Assembly: GCF_024171645.1 (NCBI RefSeq)
Contig: NZ_JALKAC010000001.1
Location: forward strand, 806,001-870,000
Length of the DNA stretch: 64,000 nucleotides
Source of the DNA: Flavobacterium sp. HSC-32F16
Lineage (GTDB): Bacteria > Bacteroidota > Bacteroidia > Flavobacteriales > Flavobacteriaceae
Direction of reading: 5' to 3'
Positions 8,994-18,052 of this stretch are shown here, in pieces (position 1 is the stretch's first letter; each line of letters opens with the position of its first letter). The notes under the pieces were generated by a model. That model made no database searches. It was not told the DNA's origin and saw only the letters and a program-made list of their open reading frames with translations. The position numbers were made by a program, and so were the translations under genes.

Positions 8994-9911
8994 TTAGTGA
9001 GAATCTTTAGACGACAGGATATATTTCTGTTTTATAGCAAAAATATGATGTGAATTAAAAACTAACACTGCAATAAAAATAATGCCGTAAGCACTGATTT
9101 GCAAAGCACTGATTTTTTCGTGATAGACAAAATTTGCCAATAAAAAAGCAATCATCGGATTTATATTTAGCAACATTCCAACTGTTGATGAGTTAATTCC
9201 TGAAAGCGCGTACAAGTTTAGGAACAACGGAATGATTGTAAATGCAATGGCGATGGTTTCTATACAGAAATAAAATTTAAATTCAGTTGGAATTGACCCG
9301 CTGTATTCCGGGTAAAATGGAAATAATAAAATGGCTGCCAAAGTAATATGAAAAGTCAACACAATAAATCTGTCAAAACCTTTATTAACACGCTGACTTA
9401 CAAGGTAACAAGCATAGGTTAAGCCAATTATAATACTAAAAAACATATCCATAATATCGGCATACGATAAAAGCAGACATCCCAGAATACTTAGACTTAC
9501 AGCAATCCACTGCGTTTTAGCGAGTTTTTCTTTTAAAATGAAAAAGGCCAGCAGAGTGGTTAAAATAGGGCATACTAAATAGGCTAAAGAAGTAGCTTTT
9601 ACACTAACGTGATTCATTACATAAATGAAAGTAAACCAGTTTGCCATTAAAAAAAAGCTGCCGCCAATGTTTAACAAAACTGCTTTTTTCTTTTGTAAAT
9701 CAGATAAGGATTTGAAAATGGTAATGGTTTCCTGAAATGCTTTTCTTTTGAACAAAAAAGTAATTAAAAGCATTAAAATACTACAACTGAAAACACGGTA
9801 AAACAAAATATCGAGCGCCGGATATTCATGAATTGGTTTTAAAACCAAACTGAAAAATCCCCAAACAGTATAGGCAGTAATAGCGGCAATGTAGTATTTT
9901 GTGGTTTTCAC
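8994..9911 (-). CDS. EamA/RarD-like drug/metabolite transporter
   Basis: 305 residues with about ten hydrophobic helices in two EamA repeats, starting TAYTVWGFFSLVLK as in the RarD branch. Proteins of this family export amino acids, metabolites or drugs through the inner membrane. The gene is divergent from a MocR-type regulator 96 bases away, a common arrangement in which the regulator senses the exporter's substrate or a vitamin B6-dependent metabolite. The substrate cannot be assigned. It ends in a strong terminator. Confidence 0.85.
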   Translation of the reverse strand: MKTTKYYIAAITAYTVWGFFSLVLKPIHEYPALDILFYRVFSCSILMLLITFLFKRKAFQETITIFKSLSDLQKKKAVLLNIGGSFFLMANWFTFIYVMNHVSVKATSLAYLVCPILTTLLAFFILKEKLAKTQWIAVSLSILGCLLLSYADIMDMFFSIIIGLTYACYLVSQRVNKGFDRFIVLTFHITLAAILLFPFYPEYSGSIPTEFKFYFCIETIAIAFTIIPLFLNLYALSGINSSTVGMLLNINPMIAFLLANFVYHEKISALQISAYGIIFIAVLVFNSHHIFAIKQKYILSSKDSH

Positions 9912-9912
9912 G

Positions 9913-10002
9913 ACAGTTTTATGTTTTTTAGAAGAGGCAAATTTCTTAAAAAATAAAATAGCAATACAGATACAGTTTTTGTAAATTGCAGCATAACAGT
10001 TT
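9913..10002. promoter_or_regulatory. Repeated motifs in the MocR/EamA divergent promoter region
   Basis: ACAGTTT occurs three times in the same orientation at 9913-9919, 9972-9978 and 9996-10002, and ATACAG occurs in tandem at 9964-9969 and 9970-9975. MocR proteins such as GabR bind direct repeats between their own gene and the target. Operator function here is an inference. Confidence 0.4.
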
Positions 10003-10007
10003 ATTTT

Positions 10008-11432
10008 ATGAAAAGCTCAAATTACTTGTATCTTCAATTTGCAGACGTTATCGAAAAACAGATAAAGTCCGGACTTTTAAATGTTGGCGACAAACTCCCA
10101 TCGATACGGGAAGTCTGTGCAGAAACGGGTTACAGCATGAGTACGGTAAGCAAGGCCTACTATGAAGTTGAAAGCAGATCGTTGATTGAATCGCGTCCGC
10201 AGTCTGGTTATTATGTAAGTAATATTTCGGCGCGAACTATTCCCGAGCCATCGGCCAGTACACCAATTTTGAGTGTCGAAAATATTGAACGCGAAGATTT
10301 AGTCGACTTGGTTTATGGCGATATGCGTAAAAAAGATCTCACGATGCTTTCGCTTGGTTTTCCTTCAAACGAACTGCTTCCAATTGCAAAACTGAATAAA
10401 GGAATGGTTCAGGCGATGCGTCAATTACCAAACAGCGGCACCAGTTATGAGGAAATTCAGGGAAACAGTAATTTAAGAAAAGAGATTGCGCGCTGGTCTT
10501 TTACCTGGGGCGGTTCTTTGACTGAAGAAGATATTATTACAACTCCAGGCTGTATTTCGGCTATTTCAGATTGTTTACTGGCTTTGACAAAACCGGGAGA
10601 CACAATTATTACCGAAAGTCCGGTGTATTTTGGGATTCTGCAGCTGGCTCGTTCTTTGGGTTTATATGTAATGGAACTTCCAACTAATATGACAACTGGA
10701 ATTGAACTGGAAGCGGTTAAAAAAACACTTGCAGCAAACAAAGTTAAAGCTTGTGTTTTGATGAGTAATTTCAGCAATCCGTCCGGAAGCATGATGCCAA
10801 ACGAACATAAAAAGGAAATTGTACGTTTAATGGATTTTTACAATGTTCCGTTAATTGAAGATGATATTCACGGCGATTTATACTTTGGCGCAAGCCGTCC
10901 AACCAGTTGTAAAACCTATGACGAAAGCGGGATTGTACTTTGCTGCAGTTCGGTTTCTAAAACTCTGGCACCGGGTTACCGCGTTGGATGGGTTTCTCCC
11001 GGAAAATTTAAAAAAGAAATCCTGAGAACAAAATTATATCATACGATCTCCTCTCCTACTATTACGCATGAAGTGGTAGGCGATTTTTTAAAGAACGGAC
11101 GTTATGAAAATCATCTTCGTAAAATCCGTCAAATTTTGAACCGAAATTGTAATAATTACATCAATACTGTTTTAGAATCTTTTCCGGCAGGAACAAAAGT
11201 AAGTCAGCCACAAGGCGGATTTTTCCTTTGGGTCGAATTGGATAAAAAAATTGACACTGCTGCTTTTTATCATTTGGCTCTTAAGCATAATATAAGTATC
11301 GCACCAGGAAGGATCTTCTCTTTTCAAAATCAATTTTCGAATTGCATGCGTTTGAGTTTTGGGCTTCCATGGACGAATGAATTACGTGAATCTATTCGAA
11401 CTTTGGGGAGGTTGGCAGCGAAAAGTATTTAG
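10008..11432 (+). CDS. MocR-family regulator: GntR helix-turn-helix fused to PLP aminotransferase domain
   Basis: 474 residues. Residues 1-75 are a GntR-type winged helix (YLQFADVIEKQIKSGLLNVGDKLPSIREV, then GYSMSTVSKAYYEVESRSLIESRPQSGYYV). Residues about 110-470 are a fold-type I aminotransferase domain, with ILSNFSNPSGSMMP-like substrate loop (VLMSNFSNPSGS), the PLP aspartate region LIEDDIHGDLYF, and the lysine in CSSVSKTLAPGYRVGW. In this family the aminotransferase part usually serves as a ligand sensor. The likely target is the divergent EamA exporter. Length and domain order are normal. Confidence 0.92.
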   Translation: MKSSNYLYLQFADVIEKQIKSGLLNVGDKLPSIREVCAETGYSMSTVSKAYYEVESRSLIESRPQSGYYVSNISARTIPEPSASTPILSVENIEREDLVDLVYGDMRKKDLTMLSLGFPSNELLPIAKLNKGMVQAMRQLPNSGTSYEEIQGNSNLRKEIARWSFTWGGSLTEEDIITTPGCISAISDCLLALTKPGDTIITESPVYFGILQLARSLGLYVMELPTNMTTGIELEAVKKTLAANKVKACVLMSNFSNPSGSMMPNEHKKEIVRLMDFYNVPLIEDDIHGDLYFGASRPTSCKTYDESGIVLCCSSVSKTLAPGYRVGWVSPGKFKKEILRTKLYHTISSPTITHEVVGDFLKNGRYENHLRKIRQILNRNCNNYINTVLESFPAGTKVSQPQGGFFLWVELDKKIDTAAFYHLALKHNISIAPGRIFSFQNQFSNCMRLSFGLPWTNELRESIRTLGRLAAKSI

Positions 11433-11596
11433 AAAATTTTCTAAACACATATAACGTAGTTTTTCTCTGTCAATAAAGACGTTTTTCACTTATACTAAAC
11501 ACACATAGCTATATTTTAAAATCCAGATTTTTTCAATTATCTTTTTATTTGCAATGTAGTATGCTTATTTATAGGTATTTAAAAGTAAGTTTTATA

Positions 11597-11633
11597 TAAA
11601 AAAACCGGACAGTGCAACTACTCACTATCCGGC
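11597..11633 (-). terminator. Terminator of bestrophin gene
   Basis: Minus strand CCGGATAGTG and CACTGTCCGG form a ten-pair stem with one G-U pair, followed by TTTTTTT. It lies just past the stop at 11667. Confidence 0.8.
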
Positions 11634-11666
11634 CAACAATTAATTAAAGAGACCAAAATTAAAACG

Positions 11667-12614
11667 TTATAAAACGAAATAAGCGTCTTTTTCGACTTTC
11701 TTAGGTTCGTCGTTTAGATCAAATTCTTTCAGAATATCAAATTCGCTTTGATATTCATTCAGCATTTGCTTGATATTTTTTTCAATTGTATTGGCAATTG
11801 TGGTAACAGGCGTATCTGTTGGTCTATTTTCAAACGGATCCTGTAAATGAATAGCCATTCTTTCGATCAAAAAGAAAGCACCGCCAATTGCTGTAATCAA
11901 CGGAATCGCAAACCAGCTTAATACACTTGTTAACCCAAATGGGAGTAGTAAAATAAATAAACACAAAGTCAATCTAATATACATACTGTATGTAGTTGGG
12001 AAAATCGTGTTTTTAATTCTCTCGCATTTCCCCATTTCATCGCATAATCGCGATAATGTATTATCGATTTCAACTTGTTGGTACATATTGATTTTTTTCT
12101 CGATTTTAGCATTTCGAAGATCACGTGCATGAAGCATCAAAATAGCATTTGGAACATTTTGATGATTTTTGATGTATTTTATTTCTTCATCACTCATTAA
12201 TCCTTTTAATGGCTTTATAGCGTCTCGGTTTCTAAGCGACTGTCCTAAACTATAACACCATGCTATTTGCCTTTTAGCAAAGTTTTCTTTGAATTCACTT
12301 GCTTCAACAGAAAAATCCGGGTCTTTATAAAACGTCAAAACCTGACGAATTAAGGTTCTGGAATCGTTTACAACTGCTCCCCAAACAATGCGGGCTTCCC
12401 ACCAGCGATCATAAGCCTGATTTGACTTAAAAGCTAATAATAAGGAAATAATGGTTCCAATCATGGTTGGAATCGCAATTGGAATATCTACGGGAAGTGT
12501 TACAAAATAGTGATGAAATATTTCAAATAGTACGGTGTAAGCCAATACCAGAAGGATTTCTACTTTAATTTTCCCGAGAACGTACTTCATTGGTATTCTT
12601 TTTCTTAATAACAT
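11667..12614 (-). CDS. Bestrophin family ion channel
   Basis: 315 residues. The N-terminal part (RKRIPMKYVLGKIKVEILLVL, then PVDIPIAIPTMIGTIISLLLAFKSNQAYDRWWEARIVWG) is the signature of bacterial bestrophins (UPF0187). Four membrane helices are visible, the later pair around 215-250, and ERMAIHLQDPFENRPTDTP near residue 270 is the conserved gate-side motif. Bacterial bestrophins form pentameric ion channels in the inner membrane. It is the last gene of a minus-strand run after the two-component system and the UspA-like gene, suggesting a stress or ion response. Confidence 0.9.
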   Translation of the reverse strand: MLLRKRIPMKYVLGKIKVEILLVLAYTVLFEIFHHYFVTLPVDIPIAIPTMIGTIISLLLAFKSNQAYDRWWEARIVWGAVVNDSRTLIRQVLTFYKDPDFSVEASEFKENFAKRQIAWCYSLGQSLRNRDAIKPLKGLMSDEEIKYIKNHQNVPNAILMLHARDLRNAKIEKKINMYQQVEIDNTLSRLCDEMGKCERIKNTIFPTTYSMYIRLTLCLFILLLPFGLTSVLSWFAIPLITAIGGAFFLIERMAIHLQDPFENRPTDTPVTTIANTIEKNIKQMLNEYQSEFDILKEFDLNDEPKKVEKDAYFVL

Positions 12615-12716
12615 ATTTTCGGTTTTAAATTAAATTAATATTATCTAGTCCTTAGCAATTAGTCAAAAAGCGATTTGTCTTTAGGATCAATTCTATTCAC
12701 TAATTACTACAAAGAT

Positions 12717-13439
12717 TTAAACTGTTTCTTCATACAATGAAAGTACGGGAAGTCCCAGTTTTTCATTAATGTCTTGTTTTTTTACTTTTTTAAATTTGAT
12801 TTTTTCGCCTTTACGGGTTTCTACCAGTAAATCAATTTCGTATTTTGAAATCGCTTCAGTCAAATAAGGCGCTACTTCTTCATAATTGTCATCAATCTTT
12901 GAAGTCTGGCTTACAATTTCATACGAGAAATTCTCGTTTAAATATTGCTGCACATCTTTTATGTGTACATTGGCACTGCTGTTTTCGATATAAAGTGCTT
13001 TTGTAAAATCTTGTTTGAACTGCTCGTTTCCTAAATGCAGAATCGGACATTTTTGATTGGCCGCTAACTGCACTAAATATTGGTGAATGCGTTTCGTTTC
13101 TTGTTTATAAGAATAGGTCAGAATGACTAATTTTACAGTAAAATGTTCGATGATTCCTCTAAAGATAGGAGATGAAAGTCCGTATTGATTGTGGATTTTG
13201 ATTTTGCAGTTTTTAGTATGATCAATCATATATCTGCAGGTTTCGAGAACTTCTTCCTGACTTTTGGTAAGTCCGGTTCTCATTTCTCTTAAAAAATTAG
13301 AGGACGAAAATGCATCCGGAGTATCAGAAACCATCATTAAAACAATCTCGCAGTCTGATTCTTTTGCCTGACTAATTGCTGATTTTACAGCAGAAATTGT
13401 ATCATCTTTTAAAGTAGTAGGTATAAGGAAATTTTTCAT
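12717..13439 (-). CDS. Universal stress protein-like protein
   Basis: 240 residues. The N-terminus (MKNFLIPTTLKDDTISAVKSAISQAKESDCEIVLMMVSD) has the UspA alpha/beta start, and a second half begins near TKALYIENSS, so two degenerate Usp units are likely. The glycine-rich ATP loop of nucleotide-binding Usp proteins is not obvious. Function is unknown beyond the fold. It lies 78 bases after the histidine kinase gene and about 100 before the bestrophin gene, all on the same strand. Confidence 0.65.
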   Translation of the reverse strand: MKNFLIPTTLKDDTISAVKSAISQAKESDCEIVLMMVSDTPDAFSSSNFLREMRTGLTKSQEEVLETCRYMIDHTKNCKIKIHNQYGLSSPIFRGIIEHFTVKLVILTYSYKQETKRIHQYLVQLAANQKCPILHLGNEQFKQDFTKALYIENSSANVHIKDVQQYLNENFSYEIVSQTSKIDDNYEEVAPYLTEAISKYEIDLLVETRKGEKIKFKKVKKQDINEKLGLPVLSLYEETV

Positions 13440-13517
13440 ATGTACACTCTTTATAGTTTATACATACAAAATAACTCCCTGTAAATTAGAAGAGTCTTAA
13501 TCTTAAATTAGATTTTT

Positions 13518-14921
13518 CTAAGATTCAACATTAGATTTTTTAATGTTGTGCTTTTTAAGATTTGTTTTCTTAAAGATGATTGTTACAATGGTGCCTTTAT
13601 TTTGTTCCGATTGTACTTGTATTTCGCCATCGTGCATACGAATGATCTTTGAAGCCAATGGAAGTCCTAAGCCGTAGCCTATATATCGGGCTGCAATTTT
13701 CCCTCTAAAGAAAGGTTCATACAAATGCGGAATATCTTCAGGCGGAATTCCAATCCCGATATCATTAATCGAAATTCGTATCGCATCCTGATTTGCCGAA
13801 AGCGTTACAAATACCTCATTATTATCTGAATATTTAACACCGTTGGTAATAATATTATTTATTGCCAGTTCTAAAAGCGGTTTATTACAAGGAATTAAAA
13901 GCAGATTAGAATCTTTTGGCGCAAAATTCATTTTAATGCTGACACGATTATCCGGGAAAATTTTATCTAAATCTGATTTTACTTCCAGTAATAATTCATC
14001 AATTCTGGCAATATCCAAAACCTGTTTATTTCCATCGTAACCTGTTTGCGTCAATTTCAATAGACTTTCGGTCAGGTTTCCTAATCTTGAAGCCTGACTG
14101 TAAATATTTTGTAATGACTCAACGTATTCTGCTACTTCACGTTCTTTAAGAAGCATAATTTCAGACTCGGCAATAATGGTTGTAATTGGCGTTTTTAATT
14201 CGTGTGAAGCATTATTAATAAAGTTGGCCTGAATTTCAAAAGAGGTTTCAAGCCTGTCCAGCATATCGTTGAAGGTTTCTGTAAGATCTGAAATTTCGTC
14301 AGAGTTTTTAACAGCTGGTAGTCGATTATGAAGATTGGAAGCGCTGATTCGATTTACTTCTTTAGTGATTCTCGCCACAGGATTAATAACTCGCTTTGCC
14401 AGAAATCGTCCTAAAAAGAAAGCCAAAAGTATAAATGCAATACCTCCAAAAGCCAATATTTTGATAATATAAACAGTCGTAGTTTTTCCTCTGCGATCAC
14501 GTGCACCAATAATTACAATATATTTTTGATCTCTTTCTGTAAAAACCTGTCCAAGATAATATTTGCTGTTAACTTCAAAATAGTCCTCGCCGGTAGCAAG
14601 AATATTCGAATAAAACTTATTTGGAAGATTTAATTTGGTATTATAATCAAAACTATTGGCACTGTTGATTTTAAGAACATATTCTTCTTCTTCAATCAGT
14701 TCTTCCAGTCCGTTTTTCTTTAAGTTACTGTAATATTTGATTTTTTCCGGATCGTGCTGAAAATGAATGGAAGCTACAATTTTTGCACGGTCTTCAAGCC
14801 TTTTTAAGAAATGATAACGGTTGTTTTCTCTAAATAAAACGAATACTACTATACTCAATAGCAAGGTACTAAAGGTAGAAAGGGCTACGTAAGTAAAAGT
14901 AATTTTTTTTCTAATATCCAT
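13518..14921 (-). CDS. Sensor histidine kinase
   Basis: 467 residues. Membrane helices lie at about 7-28 and 152-172 and flank a 120-residue extracytoplasmic sensor. A HAMP domain follows (GRFLAKRVINPVARITKEVN, then DEISDLTETFNDMLDRLE), then the dimerisation box NASHELKTPITTI with the phospho-accepting His, and an HATPase domain with NNIITNGVKYS (N box), DIGIGIPPEDIPHLYEPFFRG (G1/F) and GYGLGLPLASKI (G2). It pairs with the response regulator whose stop lies one base upstream. The signal is unknown; the sensor shows no known domain. Confidence 0.94.
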   Translation of the reverse strand: MDIRKKITFTYVALSTFSTLLLSIVVFVLFRENNRYHFLKRLEDRAKIVASIHFQHDPEKIKYYSNLKKNGLEELIEEEEYVLKINSANSFDYNTKLNLPNKFYSNILATGEDYFEVNSKYYLGQVFTERDQKYIVIIGARDRRGKTTTVYIIKILAFGGIAFILLAFFLGRFLAKRVINPVARITKEVNRISASNLHNRLPAVKNSDEISDLTETFNDMLDRLETSFEIQANFINNASHELKTPITTIIAESEIMLLKEREVAEYVESLQNIYSQASRLGNLTESLLKLTQTGYDGNKQVLDIARIDELLLEVKSDLDKIFPDNRVSIKMNFAPKDSNLLLIPCNKPLLELAINNIITNGVKYSDNNEVFVTLSANQDAIRISINDIGIGIPPEDIPHLYEPFFRGKIAARYIGYGLGLPLASKIIRMHDGEIQVQSEQNKGTIVTIIFKKTNLKKHNIKKSNVES

Positions 14922-14922
14922 T

Positions 14923-15597
14923 TTATGGCTTTATAACATAACCTAAACCTTTCATGGTATGAATAAGTTTGGTTTTAAAAGGTTTGTCCACTTTTTTTCT
15001 TAAATACGTAATATATACATCGACTACATTGGTATTCATATCAAAATTAATATCCCAAACGTTATCTAAAATCTGATCGCGGGAAACAATTCTTCCGGCA
15101 TTTTTACCTAAATAATATAGTAATTTAAATTCTTTTGCCGTTAAAATAATCGATTCTCCCTCTCTTTTTACAGTTTTGGCACGTCCGTTTATTTCTAAAT
15201 CACCAATAGTAATCACATCAATTTTATCCGTTTCCTGATGTGCTCTTCTGTTCAGGGCATTTACACGGGCATCAAGTTCCCCAAATTTAAAAGGCTTTAC
15301 CAGATAATCATCGGCCCCTGAATTAAGTCCCGTTACAATGTTTTCCGAAGTTCCTAAAGCCGTCAAAAGTAAAATAGGTACAAAGTTTTTACTGGCGCGA
15401 AGCCTTCTGCAAATCTCGATTCCGTTAATATCCGGCAGCATTACGTCTAAAACAACAACATCAAAGTTATAATTGTGAATCATTTCCAGGGCAGTTGTCC
15501 CATCCATAGCCACACTTACTTCGTTGTTATTTTCGGCAAATCCCTTACGTAAAATCGATAAAAGATTTGGTTCATCTTCGACTATTAGTAACTTCAT
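14923..15597 (-). CDS. OmpR-family response regulator
   Basis: 224 residues from the ATG at 15597 (MKLLIVEDEP); an upstream in-frame ATG exists at 15618 but would add residues foreign to the family. Receiver domain: acidic pair E7-D8, phospho-acceptor D51 in VVVLDVMLPDINGIE, T in LLLTALG, and K in DDYLVKPF. The C-terminal winged helix includes LTAKEFKLLYYLGKNAGRIVSRDQIL and DVYITYLRKKVD. It is translated together with the kinase downstream and probably controls the operon that continues to the UspA-like and bestrophin genes. Confidence 0.95.
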   Translation of the reverse strand: MKLLIVEDEPNLLSILRKGFAENNNEVSVAMDGTTALEMIHNYNFDVVVLDVMLPDINGIEICRRLRASKNFVPILLLTALGTSENIVTGLNSGADDYLVKPFKFGELDARVNALNRRAHQETDKIDVITIGDLEINGRAKTVKREGESIILTAKEFKLLYYLGKNAGRIVSRDQILDNVWDINFDMNTNVVDVYITYLRKKVDKPFKTKLIHTMKGLGYVIKP

Positions 15598-15697
15598 ATT
15601 AATTTGTATATACAACAAAAATAAGGATTGAGTTCAAAAATAGTATTCATAACAGTTGTAAATTATGATTTAATTATGAACATTTATAATGGAACAT

Positions 15698-15724
15698 AAA
15701 AAAAGCAGCCTCATTTAGCTGCTT
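15698..15724 (-). terminator. Terminator of outer-membrane barrel gene
   Basis: Minus strand AGCAGC, loop TAAATGAG, GCTGCT, then TTTTTTT. It serves the minus-strand gene ending at 15893. Confidence 0.7.
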
Positions 15725-15761
15725 ATTCTTACTTATAAGTTATATACGTTGTAGTTAATTA

Positions 15762-15852
15762 AACACATAAAAACATAGATTTTGTTACTAATAAAATGAT
15801 GTGTTCTTTATTTTAATTTTATCAACTATTAGAGTCTATGTTTCTATGTGTT
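15762..15852. repeat. Intergenic palindrome
   Basis: Arms 15762-15779 (aacacataaaaacataga) and 15835-15852 are reverse complements with one mismatch over 18 bases, 55 bases apart. It is another member of the dispersed palindrome class, between two minus-strand genes. Confidence 0.55.
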
Positions 15853-15892
15853 AAATAGTATTTTATCATTATCTAATGAATTAAATTCTTTT

Positions 15893-16513
15893 CTAATTTT
15901 TAAAATTAAAACTCACAACGGCTCCAAGTCCAAATTGAAAAGTAGAAATATAATCATCAACCGCAACGGGTCCAACCCAATACGACCAATAATAGCTCTC
16001 TCCAACTGCTGCCGACATCGATTGTAAATAAGCGTTAAGATTAACAGAAACTGATGAAGCCGTTTTAATTTTGACTCCGCCCTTTACATCCCATGCAAAA
16101 TAAGTACCACTTCCGCCCTGAGGCGATTCTACAATACCAACCCCGGCACCGGCACCCAAATAAGGCAGAAGATTAGATCCTGTATCAAAATAATGGGTAA
16201 AATCTGCAAGAATGTAATTAAAAGTTCCTTTATCGTTTCCAGCATTTCTCTGAATTCCTGCTTGGTCATAAAAAGGTATTTTTACATCTGATCTTAAATA
16301 CTTTACCTCAACTGAGTTGTTTGTTGAAAAGAAATACTCAAATCCTGCTCCGTATTGAAATCCATCTTCAATTGTTGCAGAATAACCATCATAATCCAGC
16401 TCATCCGAAAAGTTATAACCACCATACAAATTAAGTGAAAAAGATCTCGCATCCTGAGCCTGTATTCCTATCGCCGACAGGAACACAACTAATAATAAAC
16501 TGTACTGTTTCAT
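15893..16513 (-). CDS. Outer-membrane beta-barrel protein
   Basis: 206 residues with a signal peptide (MKQYSLLLVVFLSAIGIQAQ). The rest alternates hydrophobic and polar residues in short strands with Gly and aromatic residues (FSLNLYGGYNFS, YGAGFEYFFS, LPYLGAGAGVGI) and ends FGLGAVVSFNFKN with a terminal aromatic strand. This fits an eight-stranded porin-like barrel. The function is unknown. It is between the two-component system and a BamA-like gene, with its own terminator. Confidence 0.75.
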   Translation of the reverse strand: MKQYSLLLVVFLSAIGIQAQDARSFSLNLYGGYNFSDELDYDGYSATIEDGFQYGAGFEYFFSTNNSVEVKYLRSDVKIPFYDQAGIQRNAGNDKGTFNYILADFTHYFDTGSNLLPYLGAGAGVGIVESPQGGSGTYFAWDVKGGVKIKTASSVSVNLNAYLQSMSAAVGESYYWSYWVGPVAVDDYISTFQFGLGAVVSFNFKN

Positions 16514-16626
16514 AAATCATTGTGTTTGAAAGTTAAATGGTATGTTAAAATTAAGGTTTTTCTCTCAAACAACAATGCAAAACACACAAAATCAATTACT
16601 TAATAAAACAAAACACAATTACATAT

Positions 16627-17901
16627 TCAAAAAGTTTCACCTGCATTAAGATAAAATCCTTTCGAATTATTTCCCCACGCATTATCGACAACTAAATTTG
16701 TACGTGTTTTTTTGTCGATTAAAATTCGGAGACCAAGACCTGCTGCAGGCTGGATAGAATGAAATAGTGAAACATTATTATCAGAATTACTAGCCGTTAC
16801 AAAATTGGTAAAAACTGCACCGCTCAGCATTTGATTGCAGGTTATAGGAAACCTAAATTCTGTAGAAAGATAAATAAGTCCGTTCCCCCTGAATAATCCC
16901 TGAGTATAACCTTCTCCGCTCCTGCTTCGCTGATCCCACCCAATTGCAGGCAGGTTTAAATACGGAACTTCACCTCTGGTTACAAATTGTCCGTAAGCCC
17001 AGATTCCAAGAATATATCGATCATTTTTTCGCGAAAGCGGAATAAAATTTCGATATTCTGCATATAAAATATTACTATACTTTTGATTATCAAACAACAC
17101 AGGATTAAAACGATAATTGATATTGGCAAACCACCCTTTAGAAGAATTTACCTGATTATCCCGAGAATCGTAAACGAGATTAAAACTTATACCGGTGAGA
17201 AAATATTCTAAATCATCAAAACCGTGCTTCTGGCTGTAATTATAATGGTAGGTTAAATTTCCATTTTCAATATCTAATTCTTTATCCTTAATATTGGTAT
17301 ACCAATCTATATTGATGCCTCCGCCAACATAAAAATTCTTCCTTACTTCGAATGAAGCCGTTTGGTGAAATTTGAAATAATTATAATCCATTTCCTGAGC
17401 GAGGGAATCAATACTAAAACCCGGTTCCTGATCGCGACGGGGCGGAATTATATCGGTCCCTAAACCATAATTGGGCTGTGAGAATATATACATCCGATAA
17501 TCACCGCTTAAAAATATCCGGTTGTTTTTGAGCAGAATATTATTTTTTACATTAATCATCCACTGTTTTTTGAGCGTGTAAATAACACCCAGATTGGCAA
17601 CTGAATATTTATCTGCTTCTTGTTTTCCTTTGAAAGTATATTGTGCAACGGCACCAAAAAAGAATCCGGTTGCTGGCTGTGAACCAATTGCAGGAATTAC
17701 CAAAAAAAAATTGTTTTTGGTTGGTTTAACTATTAAAGTCGAATCACTTTTTTTAAAGATTTCGAAAATGGTTTTGGGCGGACAGATTTCTTTTTTCTGA
17801 GAATTTATTTCGGTTTGAGCAGTTACATATAATGGAAATGTAAAAAGCAAAACCGCAATTTTAATTTTGTGACGTAAAAAAGCGTTGTTTAAGAATTTCA
17901 C
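16627..17901 (-). CDS. BamA/TamA (surface antigen D15) family outer-membrane protein
   Basis: 424 residues with a signal peptide ending near VTAQ. The body is a beta-barrel with the D15 motif NLVYDSRDNQVNSSKGWFAN and RFPITCNQMLSGAVFTNF, and repeated glycine-rich strands (GNGLIYLSTEFRFP). It lacks POTRA repeats, so it resembles the short BamA-like proteins of Bacteroidota rather than BamA itself. A role in outer-membrane transport or protein handling is possible but not shown. The last residues are NAGETF, not the usual long aromatic end. Confidence 0.75.
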   Translation of the reverse strand: MKFLNNAFLRHKIKIAVLLFTFPLYVTAQTEINSQKKEICPPKTIFEIFKKSDSTLIVKPTKNNFFLVIPAIGSQPATGFFFGAVAQYTFKGKQEADKYSVANLGVIYTLKKQWMINVKNNILLKNNRIFLSGDYRMYIFSQPNYGLGTDIIPPRRDQEPGFSIDSLAQEMDYNYFKFHQTASFEVRKNFYVGGGINIDWYTNIKDKELDIENGNLTYHYNYSQKHGFDDLEYFLTGISFNLVYDSRDNQVNSSKGWFANINYRFNPVLFDNQKYSNILYAEYRNFIPLSRKNDRYILGIWAYGQFVTRGEVPYLNLPAIGWDQRSRSGEGYTQGLFRGNGLIYLSTEFRFPITCNQMLSGAVFTNFVTASNSDNNVSLFHSIQPAAGLGLRILIDKKTRTNLVVDNAWGNNSKGFYLNAGETF

Positions 17902-17998
17902 TTTTAAAAAGTTTTATTTTTTACTAAAACAAGATTCAAACCTATTGTAAATATAATTCATTTTCAACACTTTACACAACTTCATTTTAACAAATAAC

Positions 17999-18027
17999 AA
18001 AAAAAGCCGTCAATTTATCGACGGCTT
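17999..18027 (-). terminator. Terminator of aspA
   Basis: Minus strand AAGCCGTC, loop GATAAATT, GACGGCTT, then TTTTTT. It lies 25 bases past the aspA stop. Confidence 0.8.
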
Positions 18028-18052
18028 GTTATTATATTTTTTATAACTAATG

